NCBI GenBank assembly: GCA_029582165.1 | Contig: CM055874.1 | Coordinates: forward strand, 1,438,114-1,502,113 | DNA from: Portulaca oleracea | Lineage: Eukaryota; Streptophyta; Magnoliopsida; Caryophyllales; Portulacaceae | Length of the DNA: 64,000 nucleotides | Direction: 5' to 3' | Part shown: positions 23,588-33,962 of the stretch, in pieces | Numbering within the stretch: the first letter of the stretch is position 1 | Layout of the letters: the number at the start of each line of letters is the position of its first letter | Made by a program: the position numbers and the translations under genes | Notes under the pieces: model-generated | The model's input: the letters and a program-made list of their open reading frames with translations, nothing else | What the model was told of the DNA's origin: nothing | Databases searched by the model: none

Positions 23588-26439
23588 TCATTTCACCAAA
23601 GACCTAAGAGCAGTTTCAACTTCAGCAAGTGGCTGACCAGCATAAAGCTGCAGTTCTCCCTTCTTTACAACGACGACTTTGTTGTTGAGTGACTCTGATA
23701 CCTGTTTGAGATCCTGCAAAGGCACCACAATGGTTCACCGTGTCACCTGAATGATCTAGTCTAGAGTTGGCAAAATTTTGTCTGAACCGGAAAAAAAAAA
23801 AGGGTACGGTCATAGAATGTTCCATCAGAATTTCGTCATTGACTGATTGAGGTTCTTTTTGGATCAAATTGATTCCGCATTGTTCTACTTTTTGTCCAAT
23901 ATGCACGTCTTGCGAAAACGTTATTGGTGAAAGATAAATTCAGGTCGGGTTGGGGCATTTCGGTTCAATTACATTTGCCATTTCAGGTTGGTTGTTCAGG
24001 GCGCTCTTTCAATAAATCACATAACCCAAAGGATTAAGCTTTACCTTAGTTGACAGTGGCACAACATCTACACTTGCATCAGGTAGATCCTCAAAAGCTA
24101 ATTCCAGAAGGTAACTAAAGTTCTGGGCATCACTACGGTCTTCGAAAGCAACAATATAAGGTGTGTATGACTGACTCTCTGTATCAGAATTAATCCTTAG
24201 GGTATAAAATCCTTCCAAGCCTTCATCATCATGGCCTTTTTGCATCAGAACAACCTGGAACAAAAGTTACTTGTCAGGACGAACACCGAACAACACTTTT
24301 ACACATTAGCAACTAATCAAAATTTAGAAACTAAACAACGCAATTAAAGAATTTAAAGGTCGGTGCATGTCTCATTGAGAATTATAATTAATATGCTGGT
24401 AGACAGTCACAAATCAGAGAACCATATGAAGGGACGAAGCAAATATGTAATAAACATAACTGTTACACAAATATAGGGGTTATAAATTGAAGAATGACAT
24501 AGATTCTATGCTTCCCATACCCCCTCCGCATCAATAACACCAGTCATACACTAGAAAATCCTTTCCAAGAGAAGTCACCCACCGCAGAAAGAACAAAGCT
24601 GTTACAAAAAGTATTGATAGCAAGAGAAATGCCCTACGAGACACGTCCTTCCAGAGTACATTCAAGTTGGATAAAGCACAAGGGCCACTTCATTGAAGTA
24701 CCCTTTTTTCAAGTTGGATTACACGACAGTCAAGTTTCACAAAATTGAAGAGAGAAATTAGCCAATTCATTTACTCACAAGGGCATATGGAAGACTTAAC
24801 CACCAAGGGTTCGAGTCACCAATTTGTTGCTTATCCTTATTCTTCCTCGTGGACGGTGCGGTCCCAAATTCATCAGATCTGAGGGGCTCTGACAATGTAT
24901 GCATCTCAGGTATTGACACCGCTTTTGGATCACTCATTTTCCATTGGGAACTTTTAGTTGCAGTAGTACGTGAATATTTCAAATTCGCTTCATGATCCAC
25001 AGGGTTTACATGGCTAGGATCCTGGACAACACCTAAAGATTTAACAAATAACTCAAAGATGCAGAAAACCATTCTAACATATAACAGAAGATTATGACAA
25101 TTTTATACAATGCAAAAATCAGTTTCATCATATACAGCCAATGTTTGTACCATCTGAAAGCAGGACATTAACACTAACAACAATATCAATGGGTATTTAT
25201 GTAACTTTACATAAAAACATTACCTCTTCTCCTGCTCAACTTCCTTGTTCCGCTATTGTTTCCAAACCCTTTCGCCACGGTTCGTTGGGGACTTGAGCTT
25301 TGAGATCCCGGTTTCTTCCCATCTATGTGTGAATCCGAAGTCTTCTCGTCCACAAAGCTACCATCAACACCATTTACTTCCCTATCTTTGTCCCCATCCC
25401 CATCGGACGAAATTCCGTTGCTAGCACTTTGATTTTCAGTTGTCTTGATTGCTTTTTCATTATCCACATTGCTAGATGGTCTCTCCCTTGTGTTGACACT
25501 ACCTCTAATACTTTGAAATCCTTTGGGTTTTTCCATCGGGGAAGTGGAATGGCTTCTAAATCTACGCTTCATCTCAAATATCAACATATCATTTTCCTCA
25601 TTCTTCACCTCCTTCACATCTTCCCGTGCCTTATTCAACAAATTAACATTCAACAAAGGTGTGGGCGAATTCTTCCTCAACTTAGTCAGCCGCCCATCAA
25701 CTTCCTTCACAATACCATTCCGAGTTCTAGAAGCTTCCGTCTCATCCTCCTCCTCATCCTCATCACTCATATCAGCTTCGCCGTTTTCCAAGTTCTGCTT
25801 CTCAAGCTCCCTCGCCTCCCTCGCCATCGTTCTAATTTCAGCAATCTTAGCTTCGATTTCCGGCTCATCCACATTCAAATATCCCAAATTCACGTTCCCA
25901 TTCATGCCCACATCCACTTTTCTTATCCCCAAATTCCCATCCTTCTCCTCGGTATCCCCGGGACCCATTACCCAAACAGCAACAACAGTCTGAAGCACAA
26001 AAAGCCCTACAAATGAAGCAACAATCCTAAACATCGTACGACCCGAAAACCAACTAAAACCCACCACATTCTGACCCTCAGAAACCTGAACAACCTCGAC
26101 CCGACCCGAATCAGATCCATTCACATCACCCAACTCCTCTTCTTGCACAACAATCCCAGAATCAGAATCCAAACTCTCTAATTTCGGTTCTGAAGCAATT
26201 TCAACAGGCTCAATCGGTGCGACAGGATCGTCTGGGGTTGGAGGGGGTATAGGGTAGGGTTTAGTTAGGGTTTTGAGGATCTTAGGTCTCAAGTAATTCT
26301 TCCTCTTCGTGAGTTTAGAATGTGATGATGGAACACGAATTGAAGATTGAACGGTTCGTTTTCTAGGTCTAGTTTGAGATTTCTGGGATGCGAAACCGAA
26401 AAGGGGATAATGCAAGCTTGCTAACCCTAATCCCACCAT
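23588..26439 (-). CDS. Unrecognised, probably plastid, single-pass membrane protein with a DUF3110-like domain
   Basis: Four exons in transcript order: 26439-25224, 25032-24779, 24254-24045, 23713-23588; 1806 nt, 601 residues, all junctions in frame. The first 65 residues are basic and Ser/Thr-rich, fitting a chloroplast transit peptide. One hydrophobic segment lies at about 136-158. A charged helical stretch follows (about 194-218, EPEIEAKIAEIRTMAREARE), then a long low-complexity acidic and polar region. Residues 491-560 (VVLMQKGHDDEGLEGFYTL ... YIVAFEDRSDAQNF) resemble the DUF3110 fold of cyanobacteria and plastids. The C-terminus ends AEVETALRSLVK. I recognise no characterised homolog; the domain assignment is by pattern only. 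The gene model itself is strong. Confidence 0.85.
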
Positions 26440-27237
26440 TTTTTACTCCAAATTCAGCTATCTACAGCAAAACTGAGTAGTAATCAGAGACATGAAGCAT
26501 TAATACATGAGGAAATTGAAGAAGTATGGGTTCAGATTTACCAATTACCTCGATGTGAAGATGAACATGGTGGATTTGTATGGTCAACCTGGAGAATACA
26601 AGGGGATGTGAGATGTAGAAAAAAGGTGACAGAGATGGAGTAGAATAAATATTTAAGCAAGGGGATGTTTGTCCTGGGCTTTTGGGATGTTTTAAAAGGG
26701 ACCCAACAACAGGCCAACCTTCACAATTTCATGATTGTAACCCTAACGGGTGAGTTGTGGCAAACATTTGGATTTGAGTAAATTTGCATTGATCAAGTTT
26801 GGTGGATATTAAAATTTAGTTGAGAAATTGATGTTTAGGGTTCGGGTGATAGAAAAAAGAAATATTGAATCCGAATATTCAATCAATTTGCTCACTGATA
26901 AAATTGAGCTCGAACCCAATTGAGTTTTTCCCATGACATATAAAATTGGATATTCAAGTCGGGTAAAATTTTGTCAACGCTAGTTATATCATCATTTAAA
27001 CTATTAGTTTTTTGAGTACAAAACATAACTTTATTTTTTCTTAGTTAGTCAAATTATAAAGTATATTACAAGTTTACAATATAATAAGAAACGGTCTTTC
27101 AAAAGAAATAATAAAAGGGAAATTGAATTCTTAGATATGTTGAGCGGCGGGTTAGAACAAGATTTTCTTCACAAGAGATGATGTATTTCCCCTTCGGCAC
27201 TAAAACAAACACAAAGAGACATAACTACACCCTTGTT
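26440..27237. other. Upstream region and AT-rich intergenic DNA
   Basis: 26440-26680 is the likely promoter and leader of the minus-strand gene ending at 23588. From 26700 to 27237 there is AT-rich DNA with a CGGGT-type dispersed-repeat fragment near 26840-26980. No gene seen. Confidence 0.45.
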
Positions 27238-27637
27238 CGTTGGAAGCCTCCCGGGGCTAACTATGTTAAATTGAACTTTGACGTATCCGGGGTCCCAAAA
27301 CCTCCAAGGATCAGCAGTAGGCTTTGTCATCCGCGATCACCTTGGCTGATTATGTAATGCAGGAACTTCACTAGTCAGCTCAAATTCCATCCTTATGACA
27401 AAAACGTTGGCTCTTCGAACTGGTCTCCAATATACCATCCAGGCAGATTTTTCAAGAGTTCAAATTGAAGGCGACACCTTGAGCCTTATCCAAGCCATCC
27501 AAGGCTACTGCCAAATTTTGTGGCAAATTGACGTGATCATTAAAGATATCAAGTATCTTTTCAATATACTCGACAATCATTCTTTACACCATATCTACCG
27601 AGAAGACAACTATGCAACTTATTGGTTAGCAAAATAG
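27238..27637 (+). pseudogene. RNase H-like domain relic of a non-LTR retrotransposon
   Basis: Translation from 27238 gives RWKPPGANYVKLNFDVSG, the start of the plant RNase H domain found in LINE polyproteins and stray RNase H genes. After a frameshift near 27300 it continues GSAVGFVIRDHLG, a TGA stop, LCNAG and then an open stretch from 27395. That stretch ends HHIYREDNYATYWLAK, matching the domain's C-terminal H..R..N..AD.LA pattern. Only about 130 codons remain, with no reverse transcriptase, poly-A tail or duplication identified. Confidence 0.65.
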
Positions 27638-28223
27638 GGCCATAACTTTCCATGTTTAACTTTATGAAACTCCAGCCCTTCCCTTGTTCTCTCTTTTACT
27701 ATGGTTGCTAATATTTGAGGGAGACGTTTTGACAGAATAATCTCCTGAACACTTTGTATCTTTTACTTAAATTACCACTAAACTAAGACTTCATGCATTG
27801 TTACTTTCATACATTTCTCACGTATTATTTTCTCATATTCAAAATATATTTCACTCAGTTTATAAATGTTACACGTCTTTACTGTTACTCTTTGCTTAAG
27901 ATTTTTCATAGTATATTTCATTAAAAAATAACAACATTTACACTTATATTAGTAATTTGTGTTATAAATATAGTAATGATGTTCTAATATAATATAACAT
28001 CATATATATTAAAAAATTAATGGTTAAAAATTGTAAAATTTGAGTGCATGGTAAATTAAAATAACAATTAACGATGCGAGTAACGCTATACATGAAATAA
28101 TATTTCTATTCATTTTTTGTTATCAATTCCCCTTTTAACATGTTTCAAGTGTACTCTAAATTTTTATTTTATTTCTTTACACTAGTACTTTTTTTTTTAA
28201 AAAAAAACCCATTAACCCATTAA
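27638..28223. other. AT-rich intergenic DNA
   Basis: No gene. Parts of 27890-28070 resemble decayed Stowaway interiors. TAA at 28221-28223 is the left target site of the next MITE. Confidence 0.45.
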
Positions 28224-28431
28224 GGGCCTGTCAAATTTATAGGCAAATTCAATTTATAAAAATCTATCAATTTTTATCTAAATTTATCAAAATTTATTAA
28301 AACTTACCAAAATTTGAAAATAATAATTTTGATATATTAACTTAAACTTGTCAAAAATTACCAAAAATGACAAAAATTATTAAATTTTAACCTTTATCCA
28401 ACAACTTTTTAACTATAAATTTGATACACCC
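28224..28431. mobile_element. Tourist-like MITE (GTCAAATTTAT family), TAA duplication
   Basis: The 208-bp element starts GGGCCTGTCAAATTTATAG; the reverse complement of its end is GGGTGTATCAAATTTATAG. TAA flanks it at 28221-28223 and 28432-28434, as expected for PIF/Harbinger-derived Tourist elements. The interior is rich in TTACCAAAATTT words shared with copies at 37016-37213 and 61181-61413. Confidence 0.75.
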
Positions 28432-28499
28432 TAATTAACTAGGAAAACCCCCTCATTAAATTCGATTGAATTTGGTAGAAAACACAATTTACCCAATAA

Positions 28500-29478
28500 T
28501 TTCCCAAGGGCACTCCACTCCCCACTCGGCCACTCCTACCGAGCCGATCCGCAGTCCACATCGCGTTTTCTCCTTCCACCGCTGTCTCTCTAACTTCGGG
28601 TATGCATCTGTTTCTACATTTGATCCTTAATTTCTTTTCTATTTCCCTCGTACTTTTGATCCAACATCAACTCTAGGGCTCAAATCCCATCTGGGTTTGT
28701 GATTTTTGTAGGGTACAGTACCTTAACTTTTCTGGGTTTCCATTGATTTTGTCGCCCCTTTAGTTTGATCTTGTGGGTTTGATGCCTTGTTTATGGGTTT
28801 ATGTACCTTAAAGATTGAAGCTTTACACTTTTCAGACATGTCTTATGCTTAGAATTTGACTGTGGTGTTGTTTAATGTCTATTAGATTGGATTTTAGTGC
28901 ATTTTGGCTAAGACCTTGTTAACATGTGTCTCATTTGCCTCAATGATCTTATACTAGGGTTGCTAGGAGGTGAATGCTTTGTTGAATACTGATTTGTAAT
29001 CAAACCCCAGAACCTAGTTTGTATGCATTTGAATTTGCATTGTCAGCTTGTTTTCTTGGTAGCTTAGTTTAAAAAATCTCAAAAAATACCACATGCTTTG
29101 GATTCAGCTTCAAGTGAAATCAAATTGGAGGAATTTTCTTTGAAATAGGCTCACTCAGATCATCTTCATCTCCTAAAGAACCAAAGACAAACGAAAATGA
29201 TCTTAACATGAGTGAGTGTTTAGATCGTTTTCGTTTGTCTTTGCTTCTTCAGGAGATGCTTATGTTCTCTTCTATCATTTGCCACTAAAACATTGCTTCT
29301 GTTTTTACCGAGGCCATTGTTGTTCAACGTTCACTATTAGTGCTAGCTTGTGTCTTGCTCTGTCTCTTAAAACATATTGTGTGCAACTAATGAAATGCAA
29401 TGCCCTAAAGTTCATCTTACTTCCTTTGCCATTGCAGGCTCATGCTCACTATTTCCAATCTGTAACCGCTTGAACGGA
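28500..29478 (+). promoter_or_regulatory. Leader exon and leader intron of the Myb/SANT gene
   Basis: 28500-28599 is GC-richer and genic in style. TTCGG|GTATGC at 28599/28600 is a good donor and CATTGCAG at 29430-29437 is a good acceptor just before the ATG at 29479. This suggests a non-coding first exon with an 838-bp intron. Such a leader is more typical of a host gene than of a compact transposon. Inferred from sequence signals only. Confidence 0.4.
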
Positions 29479-30678
29479 ATGTTTGCTACCAAAACTCCTG
29501 CAACACCTCTTCATTCCCTTTCTGAGAGTTCCCCGAGATACCCACACCTAAACAACTCCACCCCCTCATCATCCCGGATGCCAACCGAATCAGTTGCCAC
29601 CGTCGTAGTCCAATCCCAACCCGAGGATGACCCAAACAACGACGACCCGGAAGGGGACGAGGGGGAAGGCTCTGTGGCGTCCGTTAGAAAGTGGACGATG
29701 GACGAGGACCGACTCCTGATAAATGCTTGGATCAACTCGAGTGTGGAATCCGAGCTCAACCTCATCGGGGTTGACCAACGAAAGTCAAGCTTCTGGGCCA
29801 AGGTGGCGGCCCACTACATGGACCATGCCCCACGCGGGTCCATCCTGAGGACGAGGAAGACTTGCAACTCGAGGTGGAACCGGGCCGCCGTGTTGGTCTC
29901 CAAGTGGACCAGCATCGTGGATGAGATCCGTCAAAACCAAAGCGGGTTGAATATGGAGGACCTCATAGCCCAAGCCCACGACGTGTATTTCCAAAGGACC
30001 AGGAAGAAGTTTGAACTGGAGCATTGGTGGAGGTTGCTCCGTGATCAGCCCAAGTGGAAGGCTTTGTATGTCCAACCCAAGTACGAACTTGAGGACATGT
30101 TTTCTAAACGGGCCAGGATGCATGAGATCATGGCCGATGCTTCGACACCCAATTGGAAGTATTTTTGCAATCAAACCGAGGGAGAGTCATCATCAAAACG
30201 GCCCAAGATAAATGAGAATCATCAACCGGAAGAGCGCGTTTCTGCACCGACTAACGAAGACCCGATTGACCCGGAAGAGAATACTTCAACCCCCGCCAAG
30301 GAACATCCAACTCCAATCGTCCCCGAAGAGGGCCGGTTTGTGGGCTCCATCGAAAGGAAGGATGTCAAGAGAAAAGCCAAGCAAAAAGCTAGCAATGTTA
30401 TACTGAACATGGTGACAAATCAGTTGTCCATATTGGCCAGAACTTCGATAGAGAAAGTTGAACTCTTTCGAGAATACGTCAAAGTCCTAGAGAGGAAGGC
30501 GAATATAGCAGAAGAAGCAGTTCGTCTCAGAGACCGGCATCAGAAATTCAAAGAGAAACAGTGGGAGGAAAGGATGCTGAGGGTGAACACTTCTGGTATG
30601 TGTTCTGAAGATGCCGCTTTTTACAAGGAAGCACAGGAAGAGATTAGAAAGAGATATCGCCAACCATCAAACGAGTAA
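29479..30678 (+). CDS. Myb/SANT-like protein of PIF/Harbinger type (ORF1)
   Basis: A single coding exon of 399 residues starting MFATKTPATP; the frame is open upstream, but an acceptor at 29437 supports this start. Residues about 66-150 form a Myb/SANT or trihelix-like domain: KWTMDEDRLLINAWINSS and RTRKTCNSRWNRAAVLVSKW. A middle region ends in a likely helical C-terminus (about 325-395, rich in E, K, R). The C-terminal half has an acidic, Pro/Thr-rich linker and a KDVKRKAKQKA basic patch, a candidate nuclear signal. In PIF/Harbinger elements this protein binds DNA with the transposase and helps it enter the nucleus; Arabidopsis ALP2 is a domesticated relative. The transposase-like gene lies 312 bp downstream on the same strand. 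The frame is intact with no stops. I see no terminal repeats bounding the pair. Confidence 0.85.
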   Translation: MFATKTPATPLHSLSESSPRYPHLNNSTPSSSRMPTESVATVVVQSQPEDDPNNDDPEGDEGEGSVASVRKWTMDEDRLLINAWINSSVESELNLIGVDQRKSSFWAKVAAHYMDHAPRGSILRTRKTCNSRWNRAAVLVSKWTSIVDEIRQNQSGLNMEDLIAQAHDVYFQRTRKKFELEHWWRLLRDQPKWKALYVQPKYELEDMFSKRARMHEIMADASTPNWKYFCNQTEGESSSKRPKINENHQPEERVSAPTNEDPIDPEENTSTPAKEHPTPIVPEEGRFVGSIERKDVKRKAKQKASNVILNMVTNQLSILARTSIEKVELFREYVKVLERKANIAEEAVRLRDRHQKFKEKQWEERMLRVNTSGMCSEDAAFYKEAQEEIRKRYRQPSNE

Positions 30679-30986
30679 TATGTCTTCCCTATATATACAC
30701 CTTGATTAGGGTTATTGCATGTAGGTTAGTTAGCATGTTAGTCAAGGTTTCAATAACATGCAGATAGTTTAGTACTTGTGTCTAACTTGTATCCTTGTCT
30801 AACTTGTATTTTATCCACTTAGGTTGTAGTATCTATGTATGTGTGCTGCTTTGTATAAGAGCTCTACATTTGATGTAGATGTTCAACTGTGAAAGTTATG
30901 AAATGAAATGTTCCGGTTTCTATGCATCGTTGTCTTCTACTTTCGTGTATGTTGCTTAATTATGAGCATGTTGTGTACTTACACAG
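30679..30986 (+). other. Spacer between Harbinger ORF1 and ORF2
   Basis: Contains probable ORF1 3' UTR with repeated CTAACTTGTAT words (about 30783-30812), then sequence leading to a strong acceptor TACACAG at 30980-30986. Five bases later is the ORF2 ATG. ORF2 may therefore have its own leader intron within this spacer or share the ORF1 transcript by alternative splicing. Confidence 0.4.
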
Positions 30987-30990
30987 GTTG

Positions 30991-32367
30991 ATGTCAATGG
31001 ATGAATCATCCTCCTCATCGGACGGTTTGAGCTTCATATTTGAAGAATCGAGTGATGATATGCCTGTTTTGGAGGAGTTTCTTGACGATGAAACTGATGC
31101 GCGACAAATGCTGCTACTTATACAGCTTAAACAGGCAGCAGAAGATATGGAAGCTTTTCCATCTTCCAAAACTAAAAGGAAAAAGAAGTTTATTTGGAGA
31201 AATCGAGAAAGAGCCCACGAGCGCCTGTATAGAGACTACTTGGCTGAAGATTCGGTCTATGATGAAACATGTTTTCGTCGGAGATTTAGAATGCGGAAAT
31301 GCTTGTTTATTCGAATAATGAAGGCCCTCGAGAACCACTCTCATTACTTCCAGTTGAGATATGATGCAACTGGACGACCTGGGTTGACACCGCTAACTAA
31401 GTGCAGTGCAGCCATGCGGATGCTGGCCTATGGTACATCTGCCGATTGTGTTGATGAATACTTAAAACTTGGTGAAAGCACGGCAATGGAGTGCTTGAAA
31501 AGGTTTTCCTCCGCGATCATTGATGTGTTTGGAGAAGAGTACTTAAGAAAACCGACCCAAGTTGATGTTGATCGTCTATTGGCGGTAGGGGATGCTCGTG
31601 ATTTTCCTGGTATGTTGGGAAGTATCGACTGCATGCATTGGGAGTGGAAGAACTGTCCAGCAACTTGGAAACACACATTTGCCAAAGGGGTTCATAGAAC
31701 CCCGACTCTTATCCTTGAATTGGTTGCTTCGTATGATCTCTGGATATGGCATGCTTTATTCGGGTGTCCAGGAACACACGATGACATAAACATCTTGCAC
31801 CGGTCTTTAACATTTCATGAATCGTATCGAGTTCATGGCCCAAAATGTGAATATGCCCTAAATGGTCATAAGTACACCATGGGATACTTTCTATCGGATG
31901 GTATATGTCCGAAATGGGCCACTTTCGTGAAAACAATTCCTCTTGTACAAGATCCTAAGGCAAATTTGTTCATCGAACGCCAGGAATATGTAAGGAGGGA
32001 TGTGAAGCGAGCCTTCGATGTGCTACAAGCGCGTTTTGCCATAATTCGCGGGCCTTCTCGTTGGATGGATAAGGATGAGATGGGTATGATAATGAAAGTA
32101 TGTCTAATACTTCATAACATGATTGTAGAGGATGAACGGGATCTGAGTGACTTGACTTTGACTTTTGATTATGACCATATAGACGGTAATAATTTAGAAC
32201 TTGATGTCCAACATGACCATCATCCATGTTATGCGACTTACTTTCACACATCGGTAGCACAGGTTCAAGACCTCGAAACACATGATCACGAAACACAAGC
32301 ACGTCTTCAAGCAGATTTGGTTGAAGAAATATGGAAGAGAAAATTGACAAGAGAAATGCATGAATGA
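30991..32367 (+). CDS. PIF/Harbinger DDE nuclease-like protein (HARBI1/ALP1-like), third acidic residue replaced
   Basis: 458 residues; the frame is open from 30922 but an acceptor at 30986 makes the ATG at 30991 the better start. An acidic, Ser-rich N-terminus precedes a helix-turn-helix-like block (about 90-115, FRRRFRMRKCLFIRIMKAL). The DDE_Tnp_4 nuclease core follows: GSIDCMHWEWKNCP with Asp213, GTHDDINILH with Asp265, NGHKYTMGYFLSDGIYP-like NGHKYTMGYFLSDGICP, and DVKRAFDVLQARFAIIRGP. Related plant transposases have DVERAFGVLQARF there; the Glu is the third catalytic residue, and here it is Lys339 (AAG at 32005-32007). The frame is otherwise intact over 458 codons. That combination suggests either a recently inactivated transposase or a domesticated protein like ALP1, which lost catalysis but kept its fold. 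The function is not shown. Confidence 0.88.
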   Translation: MSMDESSSSSDGLSFIFEESSDDMPVLEEFLDDETDARQMLLLIQLKQAAEDMEAFPSSKTKRKKKFIWRNRERAHERLYRDYLAEDSVYDETCFRRRFRMRKCLFIRIMKALENHSHYFQLRYDATGRPGLTPLTKCSAAMRMLAYGTSADCVDEYLKLGESTAMECLKRFSSAIIDVFGEEYLRKPTQVDVDRLLAVGDARDFPGMLGSIDCMHWEWKNCPATWKHTFAKGVHRTPTLILELVASYDLWIWHALFGCPGTHDDINILHRSLTFHESYRVHGPKCEYALNGHKYTMGYFLSDGICPKWATFVKTIPLVQDPKANLFIERQEYVRRDVKRAFDVLQARFAIIRGPSRWMDKDEMGMIMKVCLILHNMIVEDERDLSDLTLTFDYDHIDGNNLELDVQHDHHPCYATYFHTSVAQVQDLETHDHETQARLQADLVEEIWKRKLTREMHE

Positions 32368-33262
32368 ATCTAATGTTTGTTTTTTTTTCCCCTTTTCATG
32401 TGATGTTTATTTATGTAACTTTTTATTGTATATATATATATATTTTTCTAACTTTTATGTTGCATGTTGTTAGTCGAGCTTTTCATATTGTGTTGTTTTA
32501 TTTTAACCTAGATGTTTGTATGATACAGGTGGGTCTGTTTAAAGTTAGATTTCGACTATTTTGATCTGAATGAATTGAACGTATAATACCCAGCTTTTAG
32601 GAATATTGTTTCGGGTCGGATAATTCAAACGATTTAAGTTCCAACTTTACATCAGGCGCAAATAGTAGAAATATGGAAATTAAAATTTGGATAGAAAATC
32701 TAAAATCGCACATGACTCTTTTCCAGTCAAATTGAACCAATTATTCAAACCAAATAGTTTTTGATAGCATTTATCAAAATTCGAGTCCGCCAATTATTCA
32801 AACCAAATAGTTTTTGATAGCTGCTAAATGTCCAAATTCGGACGAACAATTGATATCGGGGCCTGGTTTTTTTGGGGTCGGCTTAAGGTACCGTTTTTTT
32901 TTGCGTTATGTTTGCATTGCGTTGCGGTTAGTTGCGATGGAAATAGTAAAAAGGTAATGGTAATTTGTGGTATATTGCGGTAGGTTGCGGTAATTTGCGT
33001 TATCGCACAAAAGAACGGTGCCTAAGTCGGATAATTTGAACGTAACTAAATCTAAGTCAAAATCGGGTTCAGACAATAGAATAAAGAGAATATTGTGTGA
33101 ATATTTGTTTAATTCTTTTCATGTCAAAATTCGTACAAACAATTCTCCAATCAAACTCGACCTTTTTCGGATTGGATAAATTCATATTAGACAATATTTA
33201 ACCGCGTTAGTTTTTGACCCGGCAAAATATAAGTAAAACCCTCGATAAATAAAAAAACGAAA
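32368..33262. repeat. Dispersed repeat of GGGTCGGATAATTCAAACG type, interrupted by a MITE
   Basis: After about 200 bases of likely 3' UTR, 32580-33240 carries repeated CGGATAATT(C/T)AAACG and AATTCG(G/T)AC motifs. The segment CAATTATTCAAACCAAATAG occurs twice, near 32738 and 32791. AAATCGGGTTCAGACAATAG at about 33060 matches 12110. A Harbinger MITE at 32887-33022 splits the repeat. No gene seen. Confidence 0.5.
32887..33022. mobile_element. 136-bp Harbinger-type MITE with TAA duplication
   Basis: The ends are GGTACCGTTTTTTTTTGCG and, reverse-complemented, GGCACCGTTCTTTTGTGCG. TAA flanks it at 32884-32886 and 33023-33025. The interior (TTGCGGTAGGTTGCGGTAAT) matches the copy at 53621-53761. 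It is nested in an older dispersed repeat. Confidence 0.75.
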
Positions 33263-33648
33263 ATGATAAACATCTTGACGCAAGATGGTTCTTAACCATC
33301 TTACATTTTTTCTAAATCATTAATAAAGTTAAATGTAGGTGTATTTAAATCATTCTAACTGTATGTTTCATTATTTTTAGGGTAACTATAACTTATAAAC
33401 AATTTAAAAATAGTTATTTGTTTATATTTATTTCATAAATATAAAACTATGTATAAAATGTGTATTTTCTACTATGATTGATAAAATTAGGCTATTATTA
33501 TATTTTTGACTTAATTAATAAGTATTATATTATTATAATTAATAAATATACATAATTATTAAAAAAATTATTAATAAAAGTTACAAAGATGTCAAATATG
33601 ACTAATTCAAGATGGTTAAGAACCATCTTGAGTCAAGATGATTATCAT
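33263..33648. mobile_element. Foldback MITE with composite palindromic ends
   Basis: The two ends are a nearly perfect inverted pair of about 36 bases: ATGATAAaCATCTTGACgCA on the left and ATGATAAtCATCTTGACtCA from the right. Both continue into AGATGGTTCTTAACCATCTT, itself a short palindrome, so each end can form its own hairpin. The 386-bp element has an AT-rich non-coding interior. No clear target duplication is visible, so superfamily is unassigned. Confidence 0.7.
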
Positions 33649-33962
33649 GGTCCATAAAAAAATAAAAGAGGCTACTTAACCGACCTTCTAAAAAAAGATA
33701 GTAGATCCCGTTCATCCTCTACGATCATAAATACGTAGTAAAAAAAAATAGTGAAAAATTCTGAAAGTCATAAATTAGGGGAAGAAAATGAGAGTGGTAA
33801 TAATTTTCTCTAAACTAGCATAGGCTAGTATAGTTGTGATGATGATATGTAAATGTAATGTTGTACTAATGAACACTCATCCATACACCTTCCCATGCAT
33901 CCTTGCCTTCTTCCTCCCATTCCTCAGTTCTAGAGAGAGAAAGTTTGAGAGAGAGAGAGAGA
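33649..33962 (+). promoter_or_regulatory. Promoter and leader of the Nab2-like/RRM gene
   Basis: Short upstream region. The leader ends in a GA-rich tract (GAGAGAGAGAGAGA at about 33949-33962) directly before the ATG at 33963. GA tracts close to starts are common in plant leaders and can bind GAGA-type factors. Confidence 0.4.

Noticed and set aside
28224..33022. MITEs at 28224 and 32887 as the two ends of one autonomous Harbinger element
   Set aside because: Their terminal sequences belong to different families and each has its own TAA duplication.
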